A stretch of 64,000 bases of DNA from Nesterenkonia sandarakina (GTDB taxonomy: Bacteria > Actinomycetota > Actinomycetes > Actinomycetales > Micrococcaceae). How positions within the stretch are numbered: position 1 is the first letter of the stretch; each line of letters begins with the position of its first letter. The DNA is taken from positions 62,001 through 126,000 of the forward strand of contig NZ_PVTY01000008.1 in NCBI RefSeq assembly GCF_003003175.1, read 5' to 3'. The notes below the pieces were generated by a model that did not search any database, was not told the DNA's origin, and saw nothing but the letters and a program-made list of their open reading frames with translations. This document shows positions 16,562-25,066 of this stretch, piece after piece. Position numbers and translations under genes: made by a program.

Positions 16562-17638
16562 TCAGAGTCGAGCGAACCGCCCGACCTCGTCCATGTGGGC
16601 GTCGGAGTTCTCCGGTCGCAGCCGAGCGACGAGTTCGCCGCGGCTGCGCACGCCCACCTTGGCGAAGACCGATTTGAGATGATCCTGCACCGTGTGGGCC
16701 GAGATGAACAGGTGATGGGAGATCTCCGCTGTGGAGTGGCCGCCGATCACCTCACGGCAGATCTCGCGTTCCCGGGCGCTGAGGTCATAGGCGAGCAGCA
16801 GCAGCCCGATCAGCTGGTCGCCGGTGACCGGTTCGATGGACACCGCCACCTGATCCTCCTCACCGCCGATCAGCGTGCTGGCCTGCAGCACTGCCCACCG
16901 GCCGTCGGCGTCCCGCAGTCGGGCCCTGAAGTATCCGGTCTCCGCCGAGTGTGAGCCCGAAGCCATGATCTGCATCATCACCTGGAAGCGACCCGGGGCG
17001 ATCGCGTCCAGCCGTTCCTGCCATTCCCGCGCGTCGGGGGTTACTCCCACCAGCTGGCCGTCCGCGCCGATGAGCACCAGGGCTGGCCGACCCGGTCCGG
17101 TCCCGCCCTGCGCCTCCGAACGCATCGCGAGCCGGGTGGCGGACCCGATGGCTGGCTCGATGGCCGCCAGAAACTCCAGCTCCCGCGCCGTGAAGTCAAC
17201 GCCTGATCGGACCATCCCGGCTCCGCCCCAGCACACGCCGCCGGCTCGGAACATGACCCGCAGCTCCTCGTCGATCCCGAGGGGCTCCCAGATGTCATGA
17301 AGCCTGGTGCTGCGCCACCGATCCTCGCCAGGGAGATCGGAGAGTCTGGCGAGGGTGTCGCCCCGGCGGGCGAGGGCGGCGAAGGTATGCGGTTCCTCCA
17401 GGGAGTACTCGGCCTCTGCCAGTCGCGGCTCGTACTCGGCAGGGATCCGATTCGCGCCGCTGACCATCGAACTGATCACCTGGGTCTCCGGGTCGATGCT
17501 CGCCCAGCAGGTCATCTCGGTGCTGATGGTTCGTTCCACCAGCTTGATCGCCGCGGAGTGGAGTTCGCTGACACCGAGTCCAGCGGCAGCCAGTTGGGTG
17601 ATCTCCCGGCGCAGTCGGGATGCGCGTTCCTCCCACAC
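16562..17638 (-). CDS. LuxR-type regulator with GAF/PAS-like sensor region
   Basis: A 358-residue regulator. Residues 5-180 resemble a GAF-like sensor and 185-285 a PAS-like segment (LVLIGADGQLVGVTPDAREW). The C-terminal LuxR helix-turn-helix is clear: LSAREREICREVIGGHSTAEISHHLFISAHTVQDHLKSVFAKVGVRSRGELVARL. The GTG at 17638 is preferred: the longer frame adds a Cys/His-rich stretch that overlaps the promoter, and CATACT lies 6 bases before this GTG, giving a leaderless start. It is divergent from the cupin/DUF1304 pair, its probable target. Confidence 0.8.
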   Translation of the reverse strand: MWEERASRLRREITQLAAAGLGVSELHSAAIKLVERTISTEMTCWASIDPETQVISSMVSGANRIPAEYEPRLAEAEYSLEEPHTFAALARRGDTLARLSDLPGEDRWRSTRLHDIWEPLGIDEELRVMFRAGGVCWGGAGMVRSGVDFTARELEFLAAIEPAIGSATRLAMRSEAQGGTGPGRPALVLIGADGQLVGVTPDAREWQERLDAIAPGRFQVMMQIMASGSHSAETGYFRARLRDADGRWAVLQASTLIGGEEDQVAVSIEPVTGDQLIGLLLLAYDLSAREREICREVIGGHSTAEISHHLFISAHTVQDHLKSVFAKVGVRSRGELVARLRPENSDAHMDEVGRFARL

Positions 17639-17644
17639 ACAAAA

Positions 17645-17650
17645 AGTATG
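17645..17650 (-). promoter_or_regulatory. -10 box for the LuxR-type gene
   Basis: CATACT (minus strand) ends 6 bases before the GTG at 17638. It overlaps the palindrome at 17649-17660. Confidence 0.45.
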
Positions 17651-17660
17651 GCACCTGCCA
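17649..17660. promoter_or_regulatory. Candidate LuxR operator
   Basis: TGGCA-CC-TGCCA is a perfect palindrome in the gap between divergent genes, with further symmetry (GT/AC) just outside. It overlaps the -10 box of the regulator gene and is 68 bases upstream of the cupin start, fitting autoregulation plus control of the neighbour. Confidence 0.45.
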
Positions 17661-17727
17661 CACCGCGCGCACATCCCCACAATTCTGGGATCGACGGTGG
17701 GATTCAGCCACTTCTACCGTTGGAGGT

Positions 17728-18183
17728 ATGGAGACCACAGTCCAGTACACACCGGCCGGAGACGGCGTAGAGATCGCCGCCCCGGACGCGGTGCTGACCG
17801 TCAAGGTCAGCGCCGAGACCACTCATGATCAGTACGAGGTCTTCGAGGTGACCGCACCTCGGGGCCCCGCGACTCCGCTGCACCGCACCGGCTGGGACAA
17901 GACCTACTATGCGCTGCAAGGCCGGATGATCGTCCAGGTCGGCGATGCGGGCTACGACATGGGTCCGGGGAGTTCCCTCGCGATCCCCGCCGACGCTCCA
18001 CACACCTTCACGGTGCTCACCCCGTCGGTCACGGTGCTGGTCATCAGTCTGACCGGGGCGATGGGCCGGTTCCACACCGATCTCGCGGCCACACTCCCTC
18101 CGGGCCGAGCACTGGAGGACGCAGCCGCTGAACTGCAGGCAGTCCTGGGTCGGCACCCGGTAAGCATGGAGGGCCAGCCATGA
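17728..18183 (+). CDS. Cupin-domain protein
   Basis: A 151-residue cupin. ATPLHRTGWDKTYYALQGRMIVQVGD (about 51-76) and GPGSSLAIPADAPHTFTVLTPSV (about 80-102) are the two cupin motifs, with likely metal ligands H54, E-equivalent Y/K region and H94. GGAGG is unusually close to the ATG (one base between), so initiation may be weak or start elsewhere. The stop overlaps the DUF1304 start (ATGA), so they form an operon under the divergent LuxR regulator. Confidence 0.78.
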   Translation: METTVQYTPAGDGVEIAAPDAVLTVKVSAETTHDQYEVFEVTAPRGPATPLHRTGWDKTYYALQGRMIVQVGDAGYDMGPGSSLAIPADAPHTFTVLTPSVTVLVISLTGAMGRFHTDLAATLPPGRALEDAAAELQAVLGRHPVSMEGQP

Positions 18184-18581
18184 CCGGCATCGTCTGGACC
18201 TTCGCCCTGATCGCCGCGCTGATCCACATCACCGTGTTCGTCTGCGAGGCGCTGCTCTTTGAGCGGAAGGCCGTGCATCAGGGGATCTTTCTCACCGCCA
18301 CCGCGAACGTCCCGGCGGTCAGGCTGTGGGCCTTCGGCGTCGGCTTCTACAACCTGTTCCTCGCCGTGGGCACGATCCTGGGCGTCGCCCTATGGGCCGC
18401 TTGGGATGAGTCCGTCGGCCGCGCGCTGGTGATCTACACCTGCTGGTTCATGGTCCTCTGCGGGGTCGTGCTGTTCATCGCCGATCGGAGGGCGATGGGC
18501 AGACCGAAGGGCGCCGGAATCAGCGGCGCCCTCGGACAAGCAGCGCCTCCGCTGATCGCGGTCATCGCGGACGCGCTCTGA
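18180..18581 (+). CDS. DUF1304 membrane protein
   Basis: A 133-residue membrane protein with four predicted helices (about 5-25, 50-72, 83-100 and a last one near 115-130). HITVFVCEALLFERKAVHQGIF and FGVGFYNLFLAVGTI are hallmarks of DUF1304. Function unknown. It is translationally coupled to the cupin gene and ends 22 bases before the convergent ppk2. Confidence 0.82.
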   Translation: MTGIVWTFALIAALIHITVFVCEALLFERKAVHQGIFLTATANVPAVRLWAFGVGFYNLFLAVGTILGVALWAAWDESVGRALVIYTCWFMVLCGVVLFIADRRAMGRPKGAGISGALGQAAPPLIAVIADAL

Positions 18582-18603
18582 CCGGAGTGGCGGACGGCGC
18601 AGG

Positions 18604-19662
18604 TCAGGACTTCAGCAGCCGCTTGCGTTCCTTCTCCACGTCATAGTCCGCGGCAGGCCAGCGCAGCTTCAGATCCGAGAACGCCGCAATCAGCAGCTCC
18701 TGGACCGCGAGCCGGGAGTACCACTTCCGGTCTGCGCCGATGACATGCCAGGGCGCGTGGTCGGCGTCGGTGGCTTCCAGAAGGTGAGCATAGATCTCCT
18801 GGAACCGGGAGAACTCGGCCCGGGCGTCGGCGTCGGAGGGGTCGTACTTCCAGTGCTTCTCCTCGCGGTCCAACCGGGAGACCAGCCGGTCCAGCTGCTC
18901 CTCCTGGGACACATGGAGCATGACCTTGATGACGACGAAGCCCAGCCGGACCAGTTCGCGCTCGAAGAGCACGATCGCCTCGGTCCGGCGCTCCAGCTCC
19001 TCGGCGCTCTCACTGCCGGTGATGGTGGGCACCAGGACGTCCTCGTAGTGGGAGCGGTCGAAGACCCCCACATGGCCGGGCCGCGGGAGCTTGCGGATGA
19101 CCCGCTCCAGATAGTGCTCCCGGTTCTCCTCGGCGGTGGGCTTGCCGAATCCGACCACCTCCACACCCATCGGGTCCATGGAGGTCACCACCTGCTTGAC
19201 CACTCCGCCCTTGCCGGCGGCGTCCATGCCTTGGAGCACCAGCAGCACCCGCGGACCGCGGGCCAGCTTGCCCAGGGCCTCCTCCACCGCAGGTGAGAAC
19301 AGCTCCTCGCGGCGGGCCTTCTCCTGCGGAGTCCGGCGCGGCACCCGCGCAGCGATGGCCTTGGCCACCTCACGCTGGTCGACCTCGGAGGCGGAGACCA
19401 CGTGGGCCCACATCAGCTCCTGCAGGTCCGCGAGCATCTCGGCGCGTTCGGCGAGCGCGTCCTCGCCGTCGTCCTTCTTGCCCTTGAACGCCACCTTCTT
19501 CCGGGTGGGGGCGTCCTCGAGGGTGAACGGGGACGGGTACTGGTTCACCCGCCAGAGCGACCGGGGGTCGCCGTCGAACGGGGTCTTCTTCGCACCCTTG
19601 TGTCCGCGGACACCGGCCAGCGTGACATCGAGCCGGTCGGGGGTCTGATCCTTCTTGGACAC
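18604..19662 (-). CDS. ppk2: Polyphosphate kinase 2 family phosphotransferase
   Basis: A 352-residue PPK2, which transfers phosphate between polyphosphate and nucleotides. The P-loop is GMDAAGKGG (about 150-158), the second catalytic motif VFDRSHYEDVLVP lies near 205-217, and HWKYDPSDADARAEF is the conserved lid segment. The N-terminal 75 residues are basic and poorly conserved. The GTG at 19662 is supported by AAGGAG 7 bases upstream. It is alone between a convergent gene and the deacetylase. Direction (NTP-making or polyP-making) cannot be read from sequence. Confidence 0.88.
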   Translation of the reverse strand: MSKKDQTPDRLDVTLAGVRGHKGAKKTPFDGDPRSLWRVNQYPSPFTLEDAPTRKKVAFKGKKDDGEDALAERAEMLADLQELMWAHVVSASEVDQREVAKAIAARVPRRTPQEKARREELFSPAVEEALGKLARGPRVLLVLQGMDAAGKGGVVKQVVTSMDPMGVEVVGFGKPTAEENREHYLERVIRKLPRPGHVGVFDRSHYEDVLVPTITGSESAEELERRTEAIVLFERELVRLGFVVIKVMLHVSQEEQLDRLVSRLDREEKHWKYDPSDADARAEFSRFQEIYAHLLEATDADHAPWHVIGADRKWYSRLAVQELLIAAFSDLKLRWPAADYDVEKERKRLLKS

Positions 19663-19715
19663 GGTGTCTCCTTGTGGCAGGTGCAGCGGTGGCAGGACGT
19701 GTGAGGGCCAGTATG

Positions 19716-20606
19716 TCAGGCGCCCTTGCGCGGCGAACGACGGAGGAAGTCATCGGCGATGTCGTTGAACTGCGCCCACTTCACCCCCTCGTGGGAGTTG
19801 ATGTGTTCGATCAGCCGCTCCAGCATCAGCAGCACCTGCGGGCGTCCGGAGACGTCGGGGTGGATGGTGATGGTGAAGACCGCGTAGTCGCTCTCCCGGT
19901 AGACCCAGTCGAACTGGTCGCGCCACATCTCTTCGAGCTGGCGCGGGTTCACGAAGCCGTGGCTGTTGGGGCTGGACTTGATGAACATCATCGGCGGCAG
20001 ATCGTCGAGGTACCAGGAAGCTGGGATCTCGACCAGGTCGGTCTCCTCGCCGCGGACCAGCGGCTTCATCCAAGAGCTCGCCGGCTTGTCGTAGTCGATC
20101 TTCGACTGCTCCCAGCTGTCCCCGACGCGCACGTAGTAGGGCTCGAAGTCCAGGTGCATCAGCGAGTGGTCGTACTTGATGCCCTGTTCCAGCAGCAGCT
20201 CGTTGGTGACCGTGGAGAACTCCCACCAGGGTGCGACGTAGCCGGTGGGGCGGCGGCCGGCGCGCTTCTCGATCAGGTCGATGCAGTAGGTCAGGATCTC
20301 GCTCTCCTGCTCCCGAGTCATCGCGATCGGGTTCTCGTGGCTGTAGCCGTGCACCCCGATCTCATGCCCGGCGGCGACCACCTGGTCGAACTGCTCCGGG
20401 AAGGTCTCGATGGAGTGACCAGGCCAGAACCAGGTCGATGGCAGGTCATACTTGGCCAGCAGGTTGTTCAACCGGGGCACTCCGACCTCGCCGGCAAACA
20501 TGCCGCGGGAGATGTCACCCGGGGAGTCCTCGCCGCCGTAGGAGCCGAGCCAGCCGCCGACCGCGTCGACGTCGATGCCCAGTGCTACGTAGATCTCTTT
20601 GGCCAT
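19716..20606 (-). CDS. Polysaccharide deacetylase / PuuE-type amidohydrolase family protein
   Basis: A 296-residue NodB-fold enzyme. The metal-binding triad is visible: D12-V-D in GIDVDAVGG, then HGYSHENP (about 91-98) with both His. A further motif, TIHPD, lies near 250. There is no signal peptide, so it acts in the cytosol; the family includes peptidoglycan deacetylase-like and allantoinase-like (PuuE) enzymes. It follows the asparaginase gene on the same strand after 65 bases, which hints at an amide-hydrolysing catabolic role, but the substrate is unknown. Confidence 0.8.
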   Translation of the reverse strand: MAKEIYVALGIDVDAVGGWLGSYGGEDSPGDISRGMFAGEVGVPRLNNLLAKYDLPSTWFWPGHSIETFPEQFDQVVAAGHEIGVHGYSHENPIAMTREQESEILTYCIDLIEKRAGRRPTGYVAPWWEFSTVTNELLLEQGIKYDHSLMHLDFEPYYVRVGDSWEQSKIDYDKPASSWMKPLVRGEETDLVEIPASWYLDDLPPMMFIKSSPNSHGFVNPRQLEEMWRDQFDWVYRESDYAVFTITIHPDVSGRPQVLLMLERLIEHINSHEGVKWAQFNDIADDFLRRSPRKGA

Positions 20607-20671
20607 GGTCTGTACCTCTTCCGTGTCGTGCGGTTCGGGGTTCGGTGCGGTGGTGCGATGCGCGTCCGGCG

Positions 20672-21694
20672 CTAGGTCTGCTGGCGCATTCGCACCTGCA
20701 GCTGGTCTCTGGCGTGACTGGGGGTATGGGTGCTCAGCAGCAGCGCCATCAGGATCCGGGCCTGGGTGGCGGGCAGGTCTCCCAGCGGGACCGCCCCGGC
20801 GGCGACGGCGTCCACCGCTCCCCCGCCGCCGTAGATCACCGCGACCGGTCCAGCACCGGTGCGCGTGCCCAGCCCGACTAAGACGCCCTGGGCGGTGGCC
20901 TGGGCGATGGCGTCAGTCAGCGCGACACCCGGGTTGCCGGCGCCCGCACCCAGCACGACGACGCCGGAGGCCCCAGCCTCGAGTGCGGCGTGCATCAGGG
21001 CCGCGTCGGCCCCGGGGTAGCCCAGGACCATGTCTACGCGCTGCTGCTCGAACTCGGCGTTGGGCGGCGGGAGCGGGTCAGGGGTCAGCGCCTGGGCGAA
21101 GTAGCGGGGTCCGGAGCCAAGGACGGCGCCCAGCGCGCCGGCGCTGCGGTGGCCGAAGGGCTGAGCCGCGAGGGTGTGGCGCTTGCGCAGACCCAGCGCG
21201 CTATGGATCTCACCCCCGAAGACCAGCAGCACCCCCTGGTCCCGGGAGGCCGGGGCCGCGGCGGTGCGGAGCGCGTCATGCAGGTTGCGCGGCCCGTCGC
21301 TGTCGGCATGATCGGGGCTGCGCTGGGCACCGGTGAGCACCACCGGACGCGGATCGTCGTGGGTGAAGCCGAGCAGCGCGAGGGTCTCCTCCATCGTGTC
21401 GGTGCCATGGGTGACGACGACGCCGTCCACGTTTTCCCGGCTCAGGATCCGCGCGACCGCGTGCGTGATCCGGGAGAGATCCTCGAAGCTGAAGTTGAAG
21501 GAGTTCTGCACCGCAATGTCCTCGGACTCCAACTCGATGCCTTCTGGCGAGTCACTCGTGCTGAAGTCGTCTAGTCCGTGGTCGCGCAGGGCGCTGATCA
21601 GGTCCGCGGCGGTGTCTTTGGCGCGTGACCCGCCTTGCCCGCTCGTCCGGGAGGAGATGGTTCCTCCGGTGGCCAGCACGACGATGCGGGTCAT
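20672..21694 (-). CDS. L-asparaginase family protein
   Basis: A 340-residue asparaginase-type amidohydrolase. The first catalytic Thr is in [10 protein letters not shown] near residue 11 and the second motif is [18 protein letters not shown] near 92-109. The enzyme converts Asn to Asp and ammonia. No signal peptide, so probably cytosolic. The ATG at 21694 is chosen over one four codons upstream because GGAAG stands 6 bases before it. Probably co-transcribed with the deacetylase-like gene. Confidence 0.9.
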   Translation of the reverse strand: MTRIVVLATGGTISSRTSGQGGSRAKDTAADLISALRDHGLDDFSTSDSPEGIELESEDIAVQNSFNFSFEDLSRITHAVARILSRENVDGVVVTHGTDTMEETLALLGFTHDDPRPVVLTGAQRSPDHADSDGPRNLHDALRTAAAPASRDQGVLLVFGGEIHSALGLRKRHTLAAQPFGHRSAGALGAVLGSGPRYFAQALTPDPLPPPNAEFEQQRVDMVLGYPGADAALMHAALEAGASGVVVLGAGAGNPGVALTDAIAQATAQGVLVGLGTRTGAGPVAVIYGGGGAVDAVAAGAVPLGDLPATQARILMALLLSTHTPSHARDQLQVRMRQQT

Positions 21695-21934
21695 ATCAGC
21701 TTCCATTCATGTGGTGGGCCCTGTCTGACTCGAGTCCATCACAGACCAGCGGCGAGGACAACGATGTGGCGCACCGGCGGACCGACCTGCGGCAACCGCA
21801 TGAAGGCCCGGGCACATGCACGTCGTCGGAGCTGACATATTCAGACCTGGCACTTGAATAGATCTGTGTCGCGTATCACTATGGAGATAGTCAAGACTGA
21901 CGTGCAGTCTTCCCCTCCTGAGAGGTCACCCTTC

Positions 21935-23419
21935 ATGTCCACCACCTCCACCCTGAACAAGACCAGCCTCCTTGACGACGCCCGCTGGGACAGCAACATC
22001 TTCACCGGCCAGTGGCAGGCCGGCGGCGGCGAGCCCATCGCGATCACCGAGCCCGCCACCGGAGACAGCCTCGGCACCGCCGGCGGCGCCTCCGTCGAGG
22101 ACGTGCACCGCTCCGCCACCGCCGCGGCCGCCGCACAGAAGCAGTGGGCCGCAATGAAGCCCTCGGAGCGTGCCGCGGTGCTGCGCCGCGCCGGCACCCT
22201 CTTCGAGGAGCACGCCAAGGAGATCGAGACCTGGATCGTCTGCGAGACCGGAGGCGTCCCGACGAAGGCAGCCCTGGAGACCCATGTCGCCGCCGCCGAA
22301 TGCTTCGAGGCCGCCGCACTCTCCACCGCCCCCGCCGGTGAGGTGCTCACCACCGATCAGCCGCGCTGGTCCTTCTCGCGGCGCCGCCCGGCCGGCGTCG
22401 TGTCGGTGATCTCCCCGTTCAACTTCCCGCTGATCCTCTCCATCCGCTCGGTGGCCCCGGCCCTCGCCCTGGGCAACACGGTGCTGCTCAAGCCGGATCC
22501 GCGCACCACCGTCTCCGGCGGCGTGACCATCGCCCGGATCTTCGAAGAGGCCGGCCTGCCCGCGGGCATGCTGCACCTGCTGCCCGGCGGCGGCGAGGTC
22601 GGCAAGGCACTCACCGAGGCCCCCGAGGTGCGCATCATCTCCTTCACCGGCTCCACCGCGGCCGGACGCCTGGTCGGTGAGACCGCCGGCAAGCTGCTCA
22701 AGCGGGCCCACCTGGAGCTCGGCGGCAACAACGCCCTGGTGGTCCTGCCCGGCGCGGACCTCGACAAGGCCGCCTCGGCTGGCGCCTTCGGCTCCTTCCT
22801 GCACCAGGGTCAGGTCTGCATGACCACCGGCCGCCACCTGGTGCACGAGTCGCTGAAGGACGAATACATCGCAAAGCTCAGCCAGAAGGCGAAGAACCTG
22901 CCGGTGGGCAACCCGGCGGAGGACGGCATCGCCATCGGTCCGATCATCGACGCCAAGCAGCGCGACCGGATCCACTCGATCGTGGAAGACTCGACCGCCA
23001 AGGGCGGCACCGTGGAGGCCGGCGGCGAGTTCACCGACCTCTTCTACTCCCCCACCGTGATCTCCGGGATCACCACCGAGAACCCGGCCTGGACCGAGGA
23101 GATCTTCGGACCCGTCGCCCCGGTGATCTCGTTCTCCACCATCGAAGAAGCCGTGGCGATCATCAACAGCAGCGAATACGGACTCTCCGTGGGCGTGCTC
23201 GGCGACGTCGGGCTGGCCATGCAGATCGCGGACCAGGTCGACTCCGGCAAGGTCCACATCAACGAGCAGACCGTGGGCGACGAGGCGAACGCGCCCTTCG
23301 GCGGGGTCGGCGACTCCGGCACCGGCTCACGGGTCGGCGGACCGACGGCGAACATCGAGTCCTTCACCGAGACCCAGTGGCTCACCGTGCGGTCCGAGAT
23401 CGCGCCCTACCCGTTCTAG
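21935..23419 (+). CDS. Aldehyde dehydrogenase, benzaldehyde/vanillin type
   Basis: A 494-residue NAD(P)-dependent aldehyde dehydrogenase. The active site is clear: E in HLELGGNN (about 258-265) and the nucleophile Cys in GQVCMTTG (C295); FTGSTAAGR is the coenzyme-binding motif and EEIFGPVAPV the later signature. The overall pattern, including PFGGVGDSGTGSRVGGP, is most like benzaldehyde/vanillin dehydrogenases. The ATG at 21935 is preferred to the earlier in-frame start at 21854 because GAGAGG lies 10 bases upstream and the family N-terminus begins here. Confidence 0.9.
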   Translation: MSTTSTLNKTSLLDDARWDSNIFTGQWQAGGGEPIAITEPATGDSLGTAGGASVEDVHRSATAAAAAQKQWAAMKPSERAAVLRRAGTLFEEHAKEIETWIVCETGGVPTKAALETHVAAAECFEAAALSTAPAGEVLTTDQPRWSFSRRRPAGVVSVISPFNFPLILSIRSVAPALALGNTVLLKPDPRTTVSGGVTIARIFEEAGLPAGMLHLLPGGGEVGKALTEAPEVRIISFTGSTAAGRLVGETAGKLLKRAHLELGGNNALVVLPGADLDKAASAGAFGSFLHQGQVCMTTGRHLVHESLKDEYIAKLSQKAKNLPVGNPAEDGIAIGPIIDAKQRDRIHSIVEDSTAKGGTVEAGGEFTDLFYSPTVISGITTENPAWTEEIFGPVAPVISFSTIEEAVAIINSSEYGLSVGVLGDVGLAMQIADQVDSGKVHINEQTVGDEANAPFGGVGDSGTGSRVGGPTANIESFTETQWLTVRSEIAPYPF

Positions 23420-23484
23420 CCGGAGCGCCGCCTCACGCGGCCCCTGCGCAGTGCGGCTCCTGCGCAGTGCGGCCCTCAGCAGCG

Positions 23485-23529
23485 ATGACTCAGGCCTGGA
23501 CCCGATACCGGGGGCCAGGCCTGAGTCAT
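23485..23529. terminator. Bidirectional terminator between convergent genes
   Basis: A 15-bp perfect stem (ATGACTCAGGCCTGG and complement) with a 15-base loop that can itself pair (CCC/GGG). It lies between the aldehyde dehydrogenase and the convergent TIGR03085-type gene. Just before it, CCTGCGCAGTGCGGC-like units are repeated in tandem at about 23441-23474. Confidence 0.75.
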
Positions 23530-23548
23530 GTGTCGTGACTGCTGCAGG

Positions 23549-24151
23549 TCAGGCGTCGCTGATGCTGACCTGGGCCTTCTCCTCGCGGCCGAAGGCCCAG
23601 AGCAGCAGCTCCTCGGGGGCGCCCTGGATCTCCCGCAGCGGGGCGGAGGACGGGCCGGAAGTCGTCGCGCCGTAGCCGGGGCTGATGAAGGTGATCCGTC
23701 GCTTCGCCTTGCGTGCGGCCATCGGGAACATCATCGCGCCCTGTCGCCAGAGGCGCCGGCGCAGCTTCTCGGAAATGGTGCGCGGGTGCTTGGGGTCGAA
23801 GTCCGGCTGCGCGCGCAGCACGTCCTCGGTGTGGATATAGAACTCGGCGGTGTTCATCGCGTCGTTCAGCGGAGGGAAATTCTGCGGGAAGTACACCGGC
23901 GGCCCGGCCTCTGCCCGGTTCACCAGCGACTCGTACCCGGTGTCGCGCAGCTTATCCAGGGTCTTGCGCGCATGGTCCCCCACCAGCGGCAACGACGGGC
24001 CGACCATCAGGTCAGGGCGGGAGTCGCGGATCACGATGTGCAGCGCGAGATCCTTCGCCGCCCAGCCTTCACAGAGCGTCGGGGCGTCGGCGGAGACACT
24101 GCGCAGGGCAGTGACCAGGGCTTGGCGTTGCTCAGAGGCTGTGGAGGTCAT
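23549..24151 (-). CDS. TIGR03085-type metal-binding (DinB/maleylpyruvate-isomerase-like) protein
   Basis: A 200-residue helical-bundle protein. TLCEGWAAKDLALHIVIRDSRPD near the N-terminus and the later NTAEFYIHTEDVLRAQP carry the His residues expected of the DinB/maleylpyruvate isomerase-like fold, and the pattern fits the actinobacterial TIGR03085 family. Reaction unknown; relatives use mycothiol. The ATG at 24151 is chosen because TACACT stands 7 bases upstream, giving a leaderless start; the longer frame reads through the promoter. Confidence 0.78.
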   Translation of the reverse strand: MTSTASEQRQALVTALRSVSADAPTLCEGWAAKDLALHIVIRDSRPDLMVGPSLPLVGDHARKTLDKLRDTGYESLVNRAEAGPPVYFPQNFPPLNDAMNTAEFYIHTEDVLRAQPDFDPKHPRTISEKLRRRLWRQGAMMFPMAARKAKRRITFISPGYGATTSGPSSAPLREIQGAPEELLLWAFGREEKAQVSISDA

Positions 24152-24158
24152 GGACCCA

Positions 24159-24164
24159 AGTGTA
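24159..24164 (-). promoter_or_regulatory. -10 box for the TIGR03085-type gene
   Basis: TACACT (minus strand) ends 7 bases before the ATG at 24151 and no ribosome site intervenes. Confidence 0.5.
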
Positions 24165-24203
24165 GGGTCGGGTGCACCACTTGGGTACGGAAGGACCATT
24201 GAG

Positions 24204-24746
24204 ATGACACAGCGCACGCACACCACCATGCAGGAACCTCATGGCACTCCGGACTCCACGCTCAAGCAGCTCATCGCGCTGATCCTCTTCGTCGGGATCC
24301 CGCAGGCGGTGGGATTCCTGGGCAGCATGCTCACCGCTGATCAGACCGACGGCTGGTATGCCGACGCGGACAAGGCTGCCTGGACCCCACCGGATGCGGT
24401 CTTCGGCCCGGTCTGGACCGTGCTCTATCTGCTCATGGGCATCGGCGCGTGGCTGGTGTGGCGCCGTCGGCACAGCGTCAACGCCACCCCCGCCCTGGCA
24501 CTCTTCGTGGGTCAGCTGGTGCTCAACAGCATCTGGTCCCCGCTGTTCTTCGGCGGCTACCCGCTCTTCGGCACCGCGGCGCTATGGGCGGCGATGGTGC
24601 TGATCGTGGTGCTCATCGTCGCGATCACCCTGACCGTCTGGCGGTTCTGGCCGATCTCCCGGCTGGGCGCGGCGCTGCTGCTCCCCTACCTGGCGTGGAC
24701 CCTGTACGCGTCCACGCTGAACTTCTACATCGCGCTGATGAACTAG
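24204..24746 (+). CDS. TspO/MBR family membrane protein
   Basis: A 180-residue protein with five membrane helices after a 25-residue polar N-terminus. The family signature is clear: AAWTPPDAVFGPVWTVLYLLMGIGAWLVW, then NSIWSPLFFGG and the closing PYLAWTLYASTLNFYIALMN. TspO proteins bind porphyrins/tetrapyrroles and act in stress responses. AAGGA lies 9 bases before the ATG at 24204. It diverges from the TIGR03085-type gene across 52 bases. Confidence 0.9.
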   Translation: MTQRTHTTMQEPHGTPDSTLKQLIALILFVGIPQAVGFLGSMLTADQTDGWYADADKAAWTPPDAVFGPVWTVLYLLMGIGAWLVWRRRHSVNATPALALFVGQLVLNSIWSPLFFGGYPLFGTAALWAAMVLIVVLIVAITLTVWRFWPISRLGAALLLPYLAWTLYASTLNFYIALMN

Positions 24747-24776
24747 AGGTCCAGTCCAGGGGTCGACGACGCCGCG

Positions 24777-25052
24777 TCAGTCCACGAGCTCAAGCTCCCG
24801 GAGCTTGGCGGCGACATCGGCGTTGGAGGGCTCCACCTGATGTGAGCCGTCCGGGTAGACGAGAACCGGGATCCGCTGGCGCCCGGAGATCTCCTCGGCG
24901 ACCTTCGCGGCGGCGACGTCCTGCTCCAGGTCGATGTAGTCGTAGTCCAGCTCCATCGCGTCGAGCTGGGCCTTGGTGCGCCGGCAGTCTCCGCACCATT
25001 GGGCGCCGAACATCCGGATCCTGGTCTGCTCCGTCGTGGTGTCTTCTGTCAT
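24777..25052 (-). CDS. Glutaredoxin/mycoredoxin-like protein
   Basis: A 91-residue thioredoxin-fold protein with active site WCGDC (C20-G-D-C23) and the later cis-Pro motif RIPVLVYPDGS (about 60-70). The C-G-D-C sequence and short length fit the actinobacterial mycoredoxin/glutaredoxin group that reduces mixed disulfides with mycothiol. It lies directly behind the epimerase gene on the same strand (14-base gap), so they are probably co-transcribed. Confidence 0.82.
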   Translation of the reverse strand: MTEDTTTEQTRIRMFGAQWCGDCRRTKAQLDAMELDYDYIDLEQDVAAAKVAEEISGRQRIPVLVYPDGSHQVEPSNADVAAKLRELELVD

Positions 25053-25066
25053 CGAATGGGTCTCCT

